Shown here: piece after piece, positions 1 to 11,615 of the stretch
Numbering within the stretch: position 1 is the first letter of the stretch
How the letters are laid out: every line of letters starts with the position of its first letter
Origin: Eurosta solidaginis
Taxonomy: Eukaryota; Arthropoda; Insecta; Diptera; Tephritidae
Length of the DNA: 64,000 nt
Direction of reading: 5' to 3'
Assembly (NCBI RefSeq): GCF_040869045.1
Contig: NC_090323.1
Location: forward strand, 268,092,392-268,156,391
Notes under the pieces: model-generated
Told to the model about the DNA's origin: nothing
The model's input: only the letters and a program-made list of their open reading frames with translations
Database searches by the model: none
Made by a program: the position numbers and the translations under genes

Positions 1-2
1 AC

Positions 3-608
3 CACCGAGGCATTCAAGAAGTATTTTTGGAGTTAAAAAATAAATATTTTTACCCGAAACTTTATAAAACTATAACGTATTACATAAATAATTGTTCCAT
101 TTGTGCTATAGCTAAGCATGACAGAAACCCTTTAAAAATACCGTTCCAAATAACAGAAACCCCTACACATTTTAATGATATAGTCCATATAGATATTTGG
201 TACCCCTGCCGAAATAAAATGTATTTGACAACCATAGACAAATTCTCGAAGTATGCTACATTTCATAAATTAAATGATAGAAACTGGATTGCGATTCTAG
301 CCGCTTTAAAAGAACGTATTTTATTTTTAGGAAAGATGAATAAACTCATATTCGATAACGATCGTTGCATTTTACATAGTGCTGTAAAGTTATTTTTAAA
401 AGAACAAGGCATTGAGTCACACGTAACCACGCCATACCTTAAGACAGGTAATTCAGACATTGAACGCCTCCACGGCACACTTAATGAACATCTACGCATA
501 TTAGAAGCTGACAACAATAATAAAACAATAGACTTAGATGACAAACTTTTTAATATATTTAAAATATTACAAAAGTCAATTCAAGCGAAACTACAATTTG
601 AACAATAA
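3..608 (+). CDS. Ty3/gypsy (errantivirus-like) integrase, 3' part of pol, partial
   Basis: The frame is open from the window edge to a stop at 606-608. It encodes the integrase of an LTR retrotransposon, which inserts the cDNA copy into chromosomal DNA. Seen: an N-terminal HHCC-type zinc-finger remnant (His-Arg-Gly at the edge, then CSIC about 30 residues on), a first catalytic Asp in a HIDIWYP context, a second in IFDND, and the Glu in SDIERLHG. The spacing from the second Asp to the Glu is 35 residues, the canonical D,D(35)E. The SDIERLHGTLNEHLRIL stretch is typical of gypsy/17.6/297-type elements. The protein stops soon after the catalytic core, so the usual C-terminal region is short or missing. 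The upstream pol lies outside the window. No env-like frame follows before the putative LTR. Confidence 0.85.
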   Translation, partial: HRGIQEVFLELKNKYFYPKLYKTITYYINNCSICAIAKHDRNPLKIPFQITETPTHFNDIVHIDIWYPCRNKMYLTTIDKFSKYATFHKLNDRNWIAILAALKERILFLGKMNKLIFDNDRCILHSAVKLFLKEQGIESHVTTPYLKTGNSDIERLHGTLNEHLRILEADNNNKTIDLDDKLFNIFKILQKSIQAKLQFEQ

Positions 609-718
609 ATAATGTAAATAGTAGTTAAAACATTTTCTTTTGTTTTTACCATGAAATTTTTTAAATTTTTGTAATACAATAATCAGTAAATTAAATATTT
701 GTGAGGGCACAAATAACT

Positions 719-1194
719 TAAGGGTGGAGGAGTTACATTATAATCTTACGTACGCTTATACTTACTTATATTTACTTATACATACTTACTAACTTTAATC
801 TTACTCTTAATTTAAGCTTAGTCCTACTCTCATATTTATTTTATTTATTAAGCTTACTTCTATTTGAAACTACTCTCTTTCATTACACCCACTATTTACA
901 TACGTACTCACATTTAACATCAACACGTACATACATACCTATGTAACACAGAACATACATTCATAACTACATTACTTCCTTTACTTTCTCTTTCTCAATA
1001 ATTGTATTTTCTAATTCCGTTTAAGGTTTATGTATGTTACACATTTTTGTATAATGAGCAGTTAATAAAAGTTCTTTGACACATAAAGACATTAGCATCA
1101 TTTCTATATATAAAAAACGCTGGTAGGCTCTTAATGAGTTAGCCGTATTGTTAGGGAAACACGAACTTTTAAAAAAAGATCTAACAGTCTAACT
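719..1194 (+). mobile_element. Putative polypurine tract and 3' LTR of the gypsy-like element
   Basis: About 110 bp after the integrase stop a purine-rich run (AAGGGTGGAGG, ending at 730) is followed by AGTTAC at 731, a common start of gypsy-group LTRs. An AATAAA poly(A) signal lies at 1064-1069. A possible LTR end, TAACT (the reverse complement of AGTTA), is at 1190-1194, giving an LTR of about 464 bp. The 5' LTR is outside the window, so the boundaries cannot be verified by repeat comparison. The right end is the weakest part of this call. Confidence 0.4.
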
Positions 1195-4100
1195 AGAAGA
1201 GCCACAGATGTATAAAAGTTCAGTTAAAAGGAGCTAGACGTACACACTTCTTTGTTTGTGTGTAAGGGCAGGCTTGAGCGGAAATTCATGAAGCAGGTAA
1301 ATTGTAGAAGGACAAAAAGTCCCTTCTTTATGTTACTAAGAAGGTCTGGTCTAGTATTAAAAAAGGCTTGATTACCAAGTACTCATGAAGTTCGATGTCA
1401 AGCAAATAGGTGTGAGTCTAGAAAACTTATACGTTTAAATTAACTAGAGTCAGCCAGGGATTGAAGTTAATCCAAAACAGATGTAAATTTACCAGTAAAA
1501 ACAATATTTTTGAGAAGAGCTTCTTTAAGCAAACAATGCATTGTCTTTAACAAAGCGATAGTACACCGACAAAAATATTGAGAGCACTCTGATAAGAAAT
1601 CCATAACTTTTCGATCAAAAATCTATGACTTTTCGATACAAAATCGATAGCTTTTTGAAAACATATCGATAACAAATCGATTACTTCATGATAAAGATTC
1701 GAAACGTCGATAAAAAATTGACAACCTTTAGATAAAATTGTTAAATTTTTTACAGCTTTCCTATAAAATCGGTTTAACAAGCTTTTTTATAGCATTTCGT
1801 TAACTTGTCCAAAAATAATTGTAAACTTCTAAATGACAAAACGAGTAATTGTCGATAAAAAATGTATGAAACAACTACAACTTTTTTATTCATAGAAAAT
1901 TAAGAACAATTCGATTACATCAACACATTTGTTGATTTCAAATCAGTGGCTTCGGCTCTGCTACCGCTCAGCTCTTGCAAACTGCTCTTATACGCTAATA
2001 CATAGTCGTTCTCTTGCCCCCGCTTTCGTCTGCTCAGCTATTGCCAACAACCGATCATCCCGCTGCGGAAATAATCTCCTATGTAGCCTACTTTCATCTC
2101 TGATGCAAAAACTATCAACACCTCAGGCCGCGTGTGTTTGTGTAGTTGATATTAATACATAAAAGCTTTATTTTCTAATAGGGGTGTTTTATTGGTTTGA
2201 CTAAGCGCTATCATAGTCTTTGACAAGACCCCCTCATATACCTAGGCTTGAGTCCGGAACTATAAATCTGGTGAAGTGATAACACGCATTCAAGGAAATG
2301 TGATGCTCATGTCTTGAAGCTACTAATTGGCCGCCATTCAAGCTGTGCCCTTTTGCATATATTTACCCCCCTCTCTTAACTTCAGCATTGGGTTGTTTTT
2401 ATTTGAATCAATGCAAATCGTTGTCCTACATCAGCAAAGTTTGAAAAGCCAACCCTTTTGAATTCCCATTTAAAATTTGTTTCGTTCCTCTACTCCTTTT
2501 CATATGTGCATACTACATGCCGCCATTGTGCAAAAGCCATATGCACAATCTTCAATGCAAAATTTTTTAATGATATTTGAATAAAGGCCAAATAAACTAT
2601 TTTTTTGATTCCTTAAAATACTTCAGCTCAGCTCAACATTCGAGAGTATTTATACATTTTTCCAGCTTCCCTCGAGTCGCTCATTCAGCCAACGAAGCTT
2701 TTCATATTTTGCTACAACTGAGCACTAATGTTTTTTTTTTGGTTCTTTTTCCGTTCACAAAATAACGTGTATACTACTTAATCATTCCCTTTCGTTTTTT
2801 TTGTTCCAAATTTCAATTCGATGTGGCACAAAGCGAAGCGCACAAAATTAATTTGCTTTTTACGGTAGCAATTGAATTTGGGACCGTTAAAAGCATTCGT
2901 GAATGCAATCAACGAACAAAAATCATTTGCAATTGTATGCGTAATTTGTTGCTTTAAGTATTTGCAGTCAATTTTTCAGTTTAAAATTTATCACTGTGTT
3001 GATTTATAAGATTTTTGGCTTAACAAAAATAACAAAAAAAGGAATACACAAATGACTACGAAAAAGCTCTTAAGCATTCATGTTTATACTTATTTTCGAG
3101 TATTTTTTTTTTATTTATTGTACAGCTAGCATTCGCCTATTTAGATTTTCGCATTATGTGTTTTTATTTGTACAAATGGTCTACAAATTTTATTATTTTT
3201 ATGTTGGCAAATGACATCGCTGTCACGTGAAATCTAGGTCCCAGTACACTTTTTGTCTTTGGTCAATTGATCGATAATGCAGGCGAAATGCAAATTTGGC
3301 AGCTGACAAATGAATAAATGCAACTTCAATGGTGGATTGTGTGTTAAAGCAAAAAAGAAGTAACACAAAATTTGTCTAGAAAAGTTAGCGGCTCGAATTA
3401 AATTGCAGTTGAAAAGTGGTAAATTTGAAAAGCCCAAAAAGCTTAAGTAATTGCAACATTTTAGAACTGTCAAATTATTAAAGCACGTTGGCGACTGTAG
3501 ATATATGAACGGATTTCAGTGCAAACACTAAATAAACCTGCAGGAAATATGCTCATTAGGGTGGTCCTTATAAAAAAAAATTTCTGATTTTTTCCAGGAT
3601 CGCCACTTCAAACCTAAAAGATGTCAATTATAAATTTTGGATCTGATGTGAAACGATTAATTTCTAATGCCGAAAAACGACAATATTATAGTTGGCGGTA
3701 ACACATATGTATATGTAAATTTTAGAGTTGCTCGGAATTAGATAAAACGTTTTGTACAGGGGTGTTAGCCCCAGAATACTCTATTCAGACTGAGTATATT
3801 AAAAACTGAACTTTAACCACTGTGCAACACCTCGTAACCGGTTTCGATCTGGGCCAACATTTTCTTGTGATAACGCCAACTATAATCTTAGCCATGTTTT
3901 TTGTTACATATAAATTTATAATAAATAAAGAATACAATATAACTCGCCCATAGCCAGACGATAACAAATTGATTATAAACTGTGAACACTTCGATAACAA
4001 ATTGATAAAACCTCGTCCGTTTTTGGTTCGGGTTACCATTTTGGATACTTTTTTGACACCTTTAGAGCGTCAACAGTTTTATCAAAAAAAAAATTCCACT

Positions 4101-5392
4101 GATTTGGTATGTAAGGAGGTGAAAACATATCTACAAGGCTATAATAAATATGTATGTACATTCACGGTTCCATGGAATGAAATGTAATACTACTTTATCC
4201 GAGTCGCCGGATAATGAGTCCACACTTGATCCCTATATAATTGCGCAGTATTCTTGCACGTTGTTTCAAAAGGGTGTTGACTTTACTCTAAATCAGTCGG
4301 AATTATCACTGGACGCAGGAGGTGAGATTAGTACTCCGAAAGGGCACAAAAGTAACTTTGATCAACTTCTGGCGGGGATCAATTTCTGAGGGAACTTTCA
4401 ACATGACTGCTGTTTAATAGCAGTTTTAATGATATCCTTCCAAGATAATGATATCCTGACAAGATCACAGAGATAATAGCGGTCGGAACCGACTGTGAGT
4501 CTCTTTAGATGTATCGTTTCTAATATCCTTTTTAATTAGTCTAGTCTTTAGTGTTTAAAGTCTAGCGATTGACCAGATAGCAATAAAACTAGAAGAAACT
4601 CAAACGCAGTTCTTTAATTTAGATGTTGACGTGTGGATAATTTTCGTTCTGACGTCACGTTGTTGCAATTTTTCCAATAAATATTCATTAAAATTATAAT
4701 ATTTTTCATCAAAACAAAACTGCGTCTTGAAAGTTTTTCCACTCCAGAACCAACCGTTAATGCTCTTAAACCACATGGTTTGGTGTTCCAGCAATCGGAG
4801 TATTCAAAATTCGGAAATTGGTTTCAGCAAATGCAAGGAGCTTACAAGGGAATACCTTGAAAAATATTAAAAGTAACTTTCACAATAAAATGTTTGTTTT
4901 AACGCTCTTATACGGCTGTATAAAAGTCACTCTGTTTTATAAACGAAAAAATAATAATAATGTTACGCATACCCACCGGTACCCGTTTTTTAGGTGGTAC
5001 GGATATAATTGCGTTTAAATGTTTTTTTGATAAAACATTGAATTTTCTCGAAATTTAAATTAAGGGTCACCACTTGTACAAAGCTAATTGAAATGTTCTA
5101 TTGTCGTGAAGTGAAAAATTAAGCCAGTTGATGGAATCATTTGGCTTTTTCACGTCACCATGATTATCAGTTTATCTATTAAAAATTATTTCTGTTTTGT
5201 CTATTTTGTTTTTGTGGTAGAGTAAAAATTTTAAGCATCTTAGCAGATAACCTGTTAAGCACGTCTACGTAAATAGTCCAATTGTAAAATTGCATATGTA
5301 TATCCAAAAAAAAAAAAAAAAAATTGTAATTTTTTATAATTATTTATAGATATATTTAACAAACAAATATTGCCACCACAAAAATAATTATG
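1195..5392. other. AT-rich non-coding stretch, no recognisable gene
   Basis: No convincing coding sequence, RNA gene or complete mobile element was seen. At 1,555-1,720 there is a cluster of ATCGATAA-like motifs resembling clusters at 3,960-4,010 and 44,965-45,160, possibly fragments of one dispersed repeat. A short frame at 4,150-4,389 (+) has no recognisable motif. A GGGTGGTCC-type repeat start occurs near 3,558 but I could not define an element. Confidence 0.5.
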
Positions 5393-6345
5393 AACAAGTA
5401 AGGACGGGACTGTGCCGAAGACTTCATACCTTTCATGAATGGAGCTGAAGAATAATCTTATCCCGTTCGTAATCTCCAAATAATCGAATATATAAGATAA
5501 GAAATATATAGTGAACAGATCTGCATACCTAAACGATTTTTAAGATAAATATAAAATAAAAAATAGCAAAAAACCCCCTTATCTGAACGATCGGTTGTAT
5601 GGGATATATATTATATATAGCTCCGATCGAAATGATTTTTCCAGGAAATCTTCTATGATATATTAGAATATATATCACCAAGTTTAAAGTTTTTATATTG
5701 GAAATTAAGGGAGAAAATGCCAAAAATCTTTCTATCTGAACGATCGGTTGTATGGGATATATACTATATATAGCTCCCATCAAAGTTATTTTTTCAGAAA
5801 GTCTTCTATGATATATTAAAATATATATCAGCGAGTTTCACGTTTATACTTTCTAAATTAAGGGAGAAATGGCCAAAAATCTTTCTATCTGAACGATCGG
5901 TTGTATGGGATATAACTATATATAGCTCCGCTCAAAGTGATTTATTCATGATATCTTTTATTATATATAAGAATATATAACACCGAATTTCACGTTTATA
6001 CTTTCAAAATTGCGGCAGGAATGACCAAAATCGTCTTATCTGAACGATCGGTTGTATGGGAGATATATGTTATAGTGGTCCGATCCTACCGGATCCGACA
6101 AATGTCTAATATAATACAAAAATACATCCTTGTGCCAAATTTCATTCGGATATCTCAAAATTTGAGGGACTAGTTTGCGTTCAAACAGACAAACGGACGG
6201 ACGGACAGACGGACATGACTATATCAACTCAGTTCGTCGCCCTGATCAATTCGGTATACTCCATGGTGAGTCTATCTTCTACATTTCTCAACGTTAAAAA
6301 CATCGGACCAAGGTTAATATACCATTTCATGTTCATGAAAGGCAT
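5393..6345 (+). repeat. Dispersed non-coding repeat with four ~152-bp internal modules
   Basis: It begins with AACAAGTAAGGACGGGACTG, a start related to the repeats at 29,339 and 61,343. Inside, the phrase TCTGAACGATCGGTTGTATG recurs at 5,582, 5,735, 5,888 and 6,039 (spacing 153, 153 and 151 bp), each followed by a TATATAGCTCC-like segment. After the modules comes CGGACGGACGGACAGACGG (about 6,194-6,212) and an end resembling TTAATATACC near 6,320. No coding capacity was seen. The pattern is that of a widespread non-autonomous dipteran repeat, whose family I cannot name with confidence. Confidence 0.6.
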
Positions 6346-7570
6346 AATAAATTTACTTTCAAAGTTAAATCCCCATTTTGGCAGGTTCTCGACTAGCATT
6401 ATGGATATATTCAAAGTTGATATGCATACAGACGTCATTTATTAATTTTTTCACTCAAGAAATCCAAATACAAAACCCCACCTCATTGCTTGCGTATTTG
6501 TTCCGCAAAAATGTACCCTTCTGCCTTTACAAACTCATAACCAAACACATGCTAGATATTGCGTAATTCATATTTATAGTGAGAATAAAATTTTAGCTGA
6601 CCAATGAATCGGACATTTGGCAAACTAAATCGTTCAAACCAGTGCTGACTTAACAAAAATGCTTCGTTGCATTCCAATTGTGCAGAAAAGCTTTTAATAT
6701 GCAATTTTTGTTATTGCTAAAAATCTAATTTTCAAATTCTTTAATGAAACTACTAATAAACAAATATGACCACAATTTGAATGTGTTGAACAAACATTCT
6801 TGCTAATACTACATTCTACAATTGTCGGCACACACCATTCAAATGAACTAAGAACAAAACGCGAGTATGAAGGTGAAGTGACAAAATTTTTTCGAAACTT
6901 TGTAAAATCGTGATAGCTTTTCCATGTTTGCTGATTTTTTATTACACGATTTTATCGGCAGGCGCATATGCACATATATGTATGTGTGTATGGAGGTATG
7001 TGACACTTTAGCATTTGATTTAAAAGTATGCGCATATGAGCATAAATAAAATTTATTGGCTTTACACAAAGTTGCGACGACGTTTTTGACAAAAAAAATG
7101 TTAAAAATATTAAAAGTTGTAAAAAAAAACATTACTGTACGATTTAAGCAAATATGAACTTAAAGATTTACTTAAATAGACATGCATTTATATGTATGAG
7201 TTACTTTGACTGTTTGGCATGCTTTTTGGTACACACAAAAAACGCTCATAAAGTGCAATGGGTCGCCGCTGTCTGAATGCAGCCTAAGTGGCCGCGGTGC
7301 ATAAATCGCCTCATTTTGTTACGCTGAGCTGCCGCGCTAATCTTAAATTGGCAAAACAGCTATGTAAAGTATGACATACACACATATATGCAGCAGCGCA
7401 CAGAAAAATAACAGTGGCAGATTTTTGTTCAAAAATCATCGACTAAAGTTTTTTTTATATTCCATATTTTATTGTAATTTTAACTCTGCAAACCAATCTT
7501 CAAAATAGTTTCGAGAAATTTTGAAAATTCAAGAATTTTTTTTTGGAAATTGCGAATTTTAATTCAGTTT
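6346..7570. other. AT-rich non-coding stretch
   Basis: No gene, RNA or defined repeat was recognised. Only short chance frames and simple AT-rich sequence are present. Confidence 0.5.
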
Positions 7571-7574
7571 TATA

Positions 7575-8600
7575 GTTTACTAGTTTATGCCCGTGGGTTT
7601 TACCCCACGTTTCTGCAAGCTACGCGTAACTGGCCATGGGTAAGACATGAGTTGGTAAAATTGACTTCTGCTACAGCTAATGACTGTTGTTGTATGATAT
7701 AATCATATTTGTAACAGGATTCCTCTCGCGTAGATGAGGTTGACAATTGAGTTGCATAACCTCTGAAGTTATAAAGGTTTGTATTGCGCTCATCAATCCC
7801 TTGATTCGCATCTAATGATCGTTGTTGAGCTTCATTGATAGGGATAGGAAATTTGAGGCATTTAAAATAGAAAAGATAAATCTGTCGGTATCAATGGAAT
7901 CCTTGGTTTTAAACTTTATTGTTTTCGAAATTTTCCGATAAAATGAATTGCTTCAATGACATCCGTAAAAGTTTTGTGATGAAAAGCCTTGTTTCACTAC
8001 ATAAGCGTGGAGAATCGAAATAACGAAGCATAATTATTATGATATTATGGGCCCTTTTTTAATGAGGAGAATTTTCTGATAGCTCTAAAGAGCTAATAAA
8101 CTCAATCGGATATGCACAGCTTGGGACTCTTCCACGACTGTATTAGTAGAGTGATAAGTTGTCTTGGTTCTAGTGATATAAGCATCCTCATTTTAAGGTG
8201 CCTAAAATGGCTTTTCCTAAAGCAATTTATAGTTTGTAAAGATAGATTCAATATTTTGAAGAAACATTAGATATTAAAAAACATGCAGGAAAAGAAATCA
8301 AATCTAGTAGGAAAGAAATAGGAATTTTGACATAATTAATTTCAAGAAGTTGTTTAGCAAAAGCTGCTGCTAAAGTCTTTCTGCCAAAATGCCGTCTCCT
8401 ATTTCTAAAGAGAGTAAATAGATGCCACCCCTTTTTTATATTGAAGTTATGTTTAGCCTATGACCATCTTGGGAAGGTTTTTAGTGGGTGATTCAAATTT
8501 AGTTGGGATCGGCCTATCCGTTTAGGGCGCAACCCGATTTATACCTACATACAAACATTCATAATTTTAACTTTATATATATATATAGATAGAAGATGCG
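7575..8600 (+). repeat. Dispersed repeat, copy A
   Basis: It starts around TAGTTTATGCCCGTGGG with a small hairpin (CCCGTGGGTTTTACCCCACG), contains CCACCCC- and CCACGCC-type phrases, and ends in a TATATATATATAGATAG run at about 8,575-8,595. Its last ~120 bp (8,432-8,550, GCCTATGACCATC... to ...TTTATACCTACATAC) are repeated in copy B at 9,037-9,158. Such ends are common in interspersed insect repeats; the family is not determined. Confidence 0.5.
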
Positions 8601-9745
8601 GATAGAGTGAAATGAACAAAAAATTTTAACGGCGGAAGGTTACTAAACATCCAAAAGGAATAACAGCCAAACCACTCTGTAGTCAAACTTTAGCTGTTAT
8701 AATAACCTAAGTTTGTACGGCAGCCATAGTTCTGAAAAATCCCATTTGTAGGGAAGGTGCCACGTCCCCTTTTCCCCAATTCCACATTTAGGACTTAACC
8801 TCATATAGCTCCTTACCAATTTTCATTATCCTACCATTACTACATCTAGAGATATGCAGAATGAAAAATTCCATTTATATGAGAGGTGCCACGCCCCCTT
8901 CTCCCCCACCCCACATTTTCTTGGGGGTGTTAGGGATTGCCCTCATATAACTCCTTACTGAATTTCAATGTTCTAGCATGAATACCTTCAGAGTTATGTA
9001 GTACCAAATATTCATTTTGCATGGGAGGTGCCACGCCCCTTTTATATATCGATATTATTTTTAGCCTATGACCACCCTTGGAAGGTTTCTAGTGGGTTGT
9101 GCAAATTTGGTTGTGATTGGTCGATCCGTTTAGGACGCAACTCGATTTATACCTACATACATACACTCAGAGAAAAAATCGTTCTAAAACGAACGAAACA
9201 AGTTCAAAATTAAGAACATTCGTTGGCAAAAGTCTGTTAAGTACCTTTTTTCGTAACTCGTGACCGATGGGCTTGTTTTAAGAACGGTTTTTCCAAGCAC
9301 ACCGTTCGTATTTTATGACCAGTTTGGTATTGATGTGTGAACCTTCTGTGCTCATTTCAAGCACTACTTGGGCTTGATTTAAGATCTTTCGTTCTCACGC
9401 TTTGAGAACGATTTGTGGTTGATTTCGCATTTTTCGGTCTCAATTCAAGAACTGTTTGTGTTTTATCTTTGGGGGTGGCAAGGGGGGGGGGGGGGGGCAA
9501 ATTTTTACAATTATTCCCCATTTATTTATTTATTTTATTAATAATAATTTTTTTGTCATTAATAAAAATATTCAGTTCATGAACAAGGTTGTTGTTTTAA
9601 GAACAGTTCGTTCGTTTTTCAAGAACAAAAAAGTAAGAACATGAAAAGTTTGAATTGAGTCCGGTGGTGCTGGTTTATAGAACGGCGTTTTTCTCTGAGT
9701 GTACATACATACATATATAATTTGAATTTTATATATATAGATTAA
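8601..9745 (+). repeat. Dispersed repeat, copy B, split by a nested MITE
   Basis: This is a second, partial copy of the same family. It contains three spaced GGAGGTGCCACGCCCC-type phrases (about 8,755, 8,883 and 9,025) and the shared 3' segment at 9,037-9,158. It ends in TATATATATAGATTA at about 9,731-9,745. Its ACATACATACAT tail is interrupted at 9,164-9,701 by an unrelated TIR element. Confidence 0.5.
9164..9701. mobile_element. TA-flanked MITE with 14-bp perfect TIRs, nested in a dispersed repeat
   Basis: The left end reads CACTCAGAGAAAAA and the right end reads TTTTTCTCTGAGTG, perfect inverted repeats. Both flanks are TACATACATA, compatible with a TA target duplication as made by Tc1/mariner-type transposases. 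The flank is itself repetitive, so the duplication length is ambiguous. The interior is non-coding, rich in AAGAAC and GTTCTT phrases in both orientations, and carries a G homopolymer near 9,481-9,497. The 538-bp size and lack of coding fit a non-autonomous element. Confidence 0.75.
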
Positions 9746-10000
9746 AAAAAATTACACTCTTTGTATGGCGAATTTTGAGAGACCCACCACTTGTACTTTG
9801 TTAGACTGAAATTGATTGGGCTACATAACTGCACAGTATAAAAAATTCTGAGAACTACAAATGAAAAGTTCGAAGTTTTCATAAAAACTTCTTAAATTTT
9901 CGAATTTTTTATATTGGCTGAAATAAAGAAGAATTTAATTGGCGAAATTTGACAAAAATTGTTACTGCTATTTTTCCGTTCGCTGCTGTATACATGGCAA

Positions 10001-10009
10001 GTATATCGG
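10001..10009. other. Left target-site duplication of the Foldback element (GTATATCGG)
   Basis: The nine bases GTATATCGG lie immediately outside the left terminus and recur exactly at 17,951-17,959 immediately outside the right terminus. Confidence 0.9.
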
Positions 10010-11615
10010 AGGTCTCTTAAGCTAGCCCAACCTTTTCAGCCCAATCAAAAAACGAGACCGTACTAAATTGCACAACATTTATTACTAATTTAGTACCGAT
10101 TAATTAAATTTATTACCCTTGTATTTTAAAAAATATCGAGGGTTGGGCTAGCTTAAGTTTAAGCCAGCCCAACCCATATGCACAATCAAAAAACGAGACC
10201 GTACTAAACTGCTCAACATTTATTACTAATTTAGTACCGGTTAATTAAATTTATTACCCTTGTATTTTAAAAAATATCGAGGGTTGGGCTAGCTTAAGTT
10301 TAAGCCAGCCCAACCCATATGCACAATCAAAAAACGAGACCGTACTAAACTGCAAAACATTTATTACTAATTTAGTACCGGTTAATTAAATTTATTACCC
10401 TTGTATTTTAAAAAATATCGAGGGTTGGGCTAGCTTAAGTTTAAGCCAACCCAACCCATATGCACAATCAAAAAACGAGACCGTACTAAACTGCAAAACA
10501 TTTATTACTAATTTAGTACCGGTTAATTAAATTTATTACCCTTGTATTTTAAAAAATATCGAGGGTTGGGCTAGCTTAAATTTAAGCCAACCCAACTCAT
10601 ATGCACAATCAAAAAACGAGACCGTACTAAACTGCAAAACATTTATTACTAATTTAGTACCGGGTTATTAAATTTATTACCCTTGTATTTTAAAAAATAT
10701 CGAGGGTTGGGCTAGCTTAAATTTAAGCCAACCCAACCCATACGCACAATCAAAAAACGAGACCGTACTAAATTGCACAACATTTATTACTAATTTAGTA
10801 CCGATTAATTAAATTTATTACCCTTGTATTTTAAAAAATATCGAGGGTTGGGCTAGCTTAAGTTTAAGCCAACCCAACCCATATGCACAATCAAAAAACG
10901 AGACCGTACTAAACTGCAAAACATTTATTACTAATTTAGTACCGGTTAATTAAATTTATTACCCTTGTATTTTAAAAAATATCGAGGGTTGGGCTAGCTT
11001 AAGTTTAAGCCAGCCCAACCCATATGCACAATCAAAACACGAGACCGTACTAAACTGCAAAACATTTATTACTAATTTAGTACCGGTTAATGAAATTTAT
11101 TACTCTTTTATTTTAAAAAATATCGAGGGTTGGGCTAGCTTAAGTTTAAGCCAGCCCAACCCATATGCACAATCAAAAAACGAGACCGTACTAAATTGCA
11201 CAACATTTATTACTAATTTAGTACCGATTAATTAAATTTATTACCTTTGTATTTTAAAAAATATCGAGGGTTGGGCTAGCTTAAGTTTAAGCCAACCCAA
11301 CCCATATGCACAATCAAAAAACGAGACCGTACTAAACTGCAAAATATTTATTACTAATTTAGTACCGGTTAATTAAATTTATTACTCTTTTATTTTAAAA
11401 AATGTCGAGGGTTGGGCTAGCTTAAGTTTAAGCCAGCCCAACCCATATGCACAATCAAAAAACGAGACCGTACTAAACTGCAAAACATTTATTACTAATT
11501 TAGTACCGGTTAATGAAATTTATTACTCTTTTATTTTAAAAAATATCGAGGGTTGGGCTAGCTTAAGTTTAAGCCAGGCCAACCCATATGCACAATCAAA
11601 AAACGAGACCGTACT
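10010..11615 (+). repeat. Left arm of Foldback element: about 11 tandem 141-bp units
   Basis: The phrase CACAATCAAAAAACGAGACC recurs at 10,181, 10,322, 10,463, 10,604 and onward, giving a 141-bp period. The first unit is terminal and differs: its head is AGGTCTCTTAAGCTAGCCC followed by AACCTTTTCAGCCCAATC instead of the usual hairpin half. Units differ by scattered substitutions (CCCTTGTATTTT against CTCTTTTATTTT; GGTTAATT against GGTTAATG). Confidence 0.9.

Noticed and set aside
1547..1780. 77-aa minus-strand frame
   Set aside because: Produced by the ATCGATAA-rich repeat cluster; low-complexity translation.
4150..4389. 79-aa open frame, + strand
   Set aside because: No motif and no context; a chance frame is the simplest explanation.
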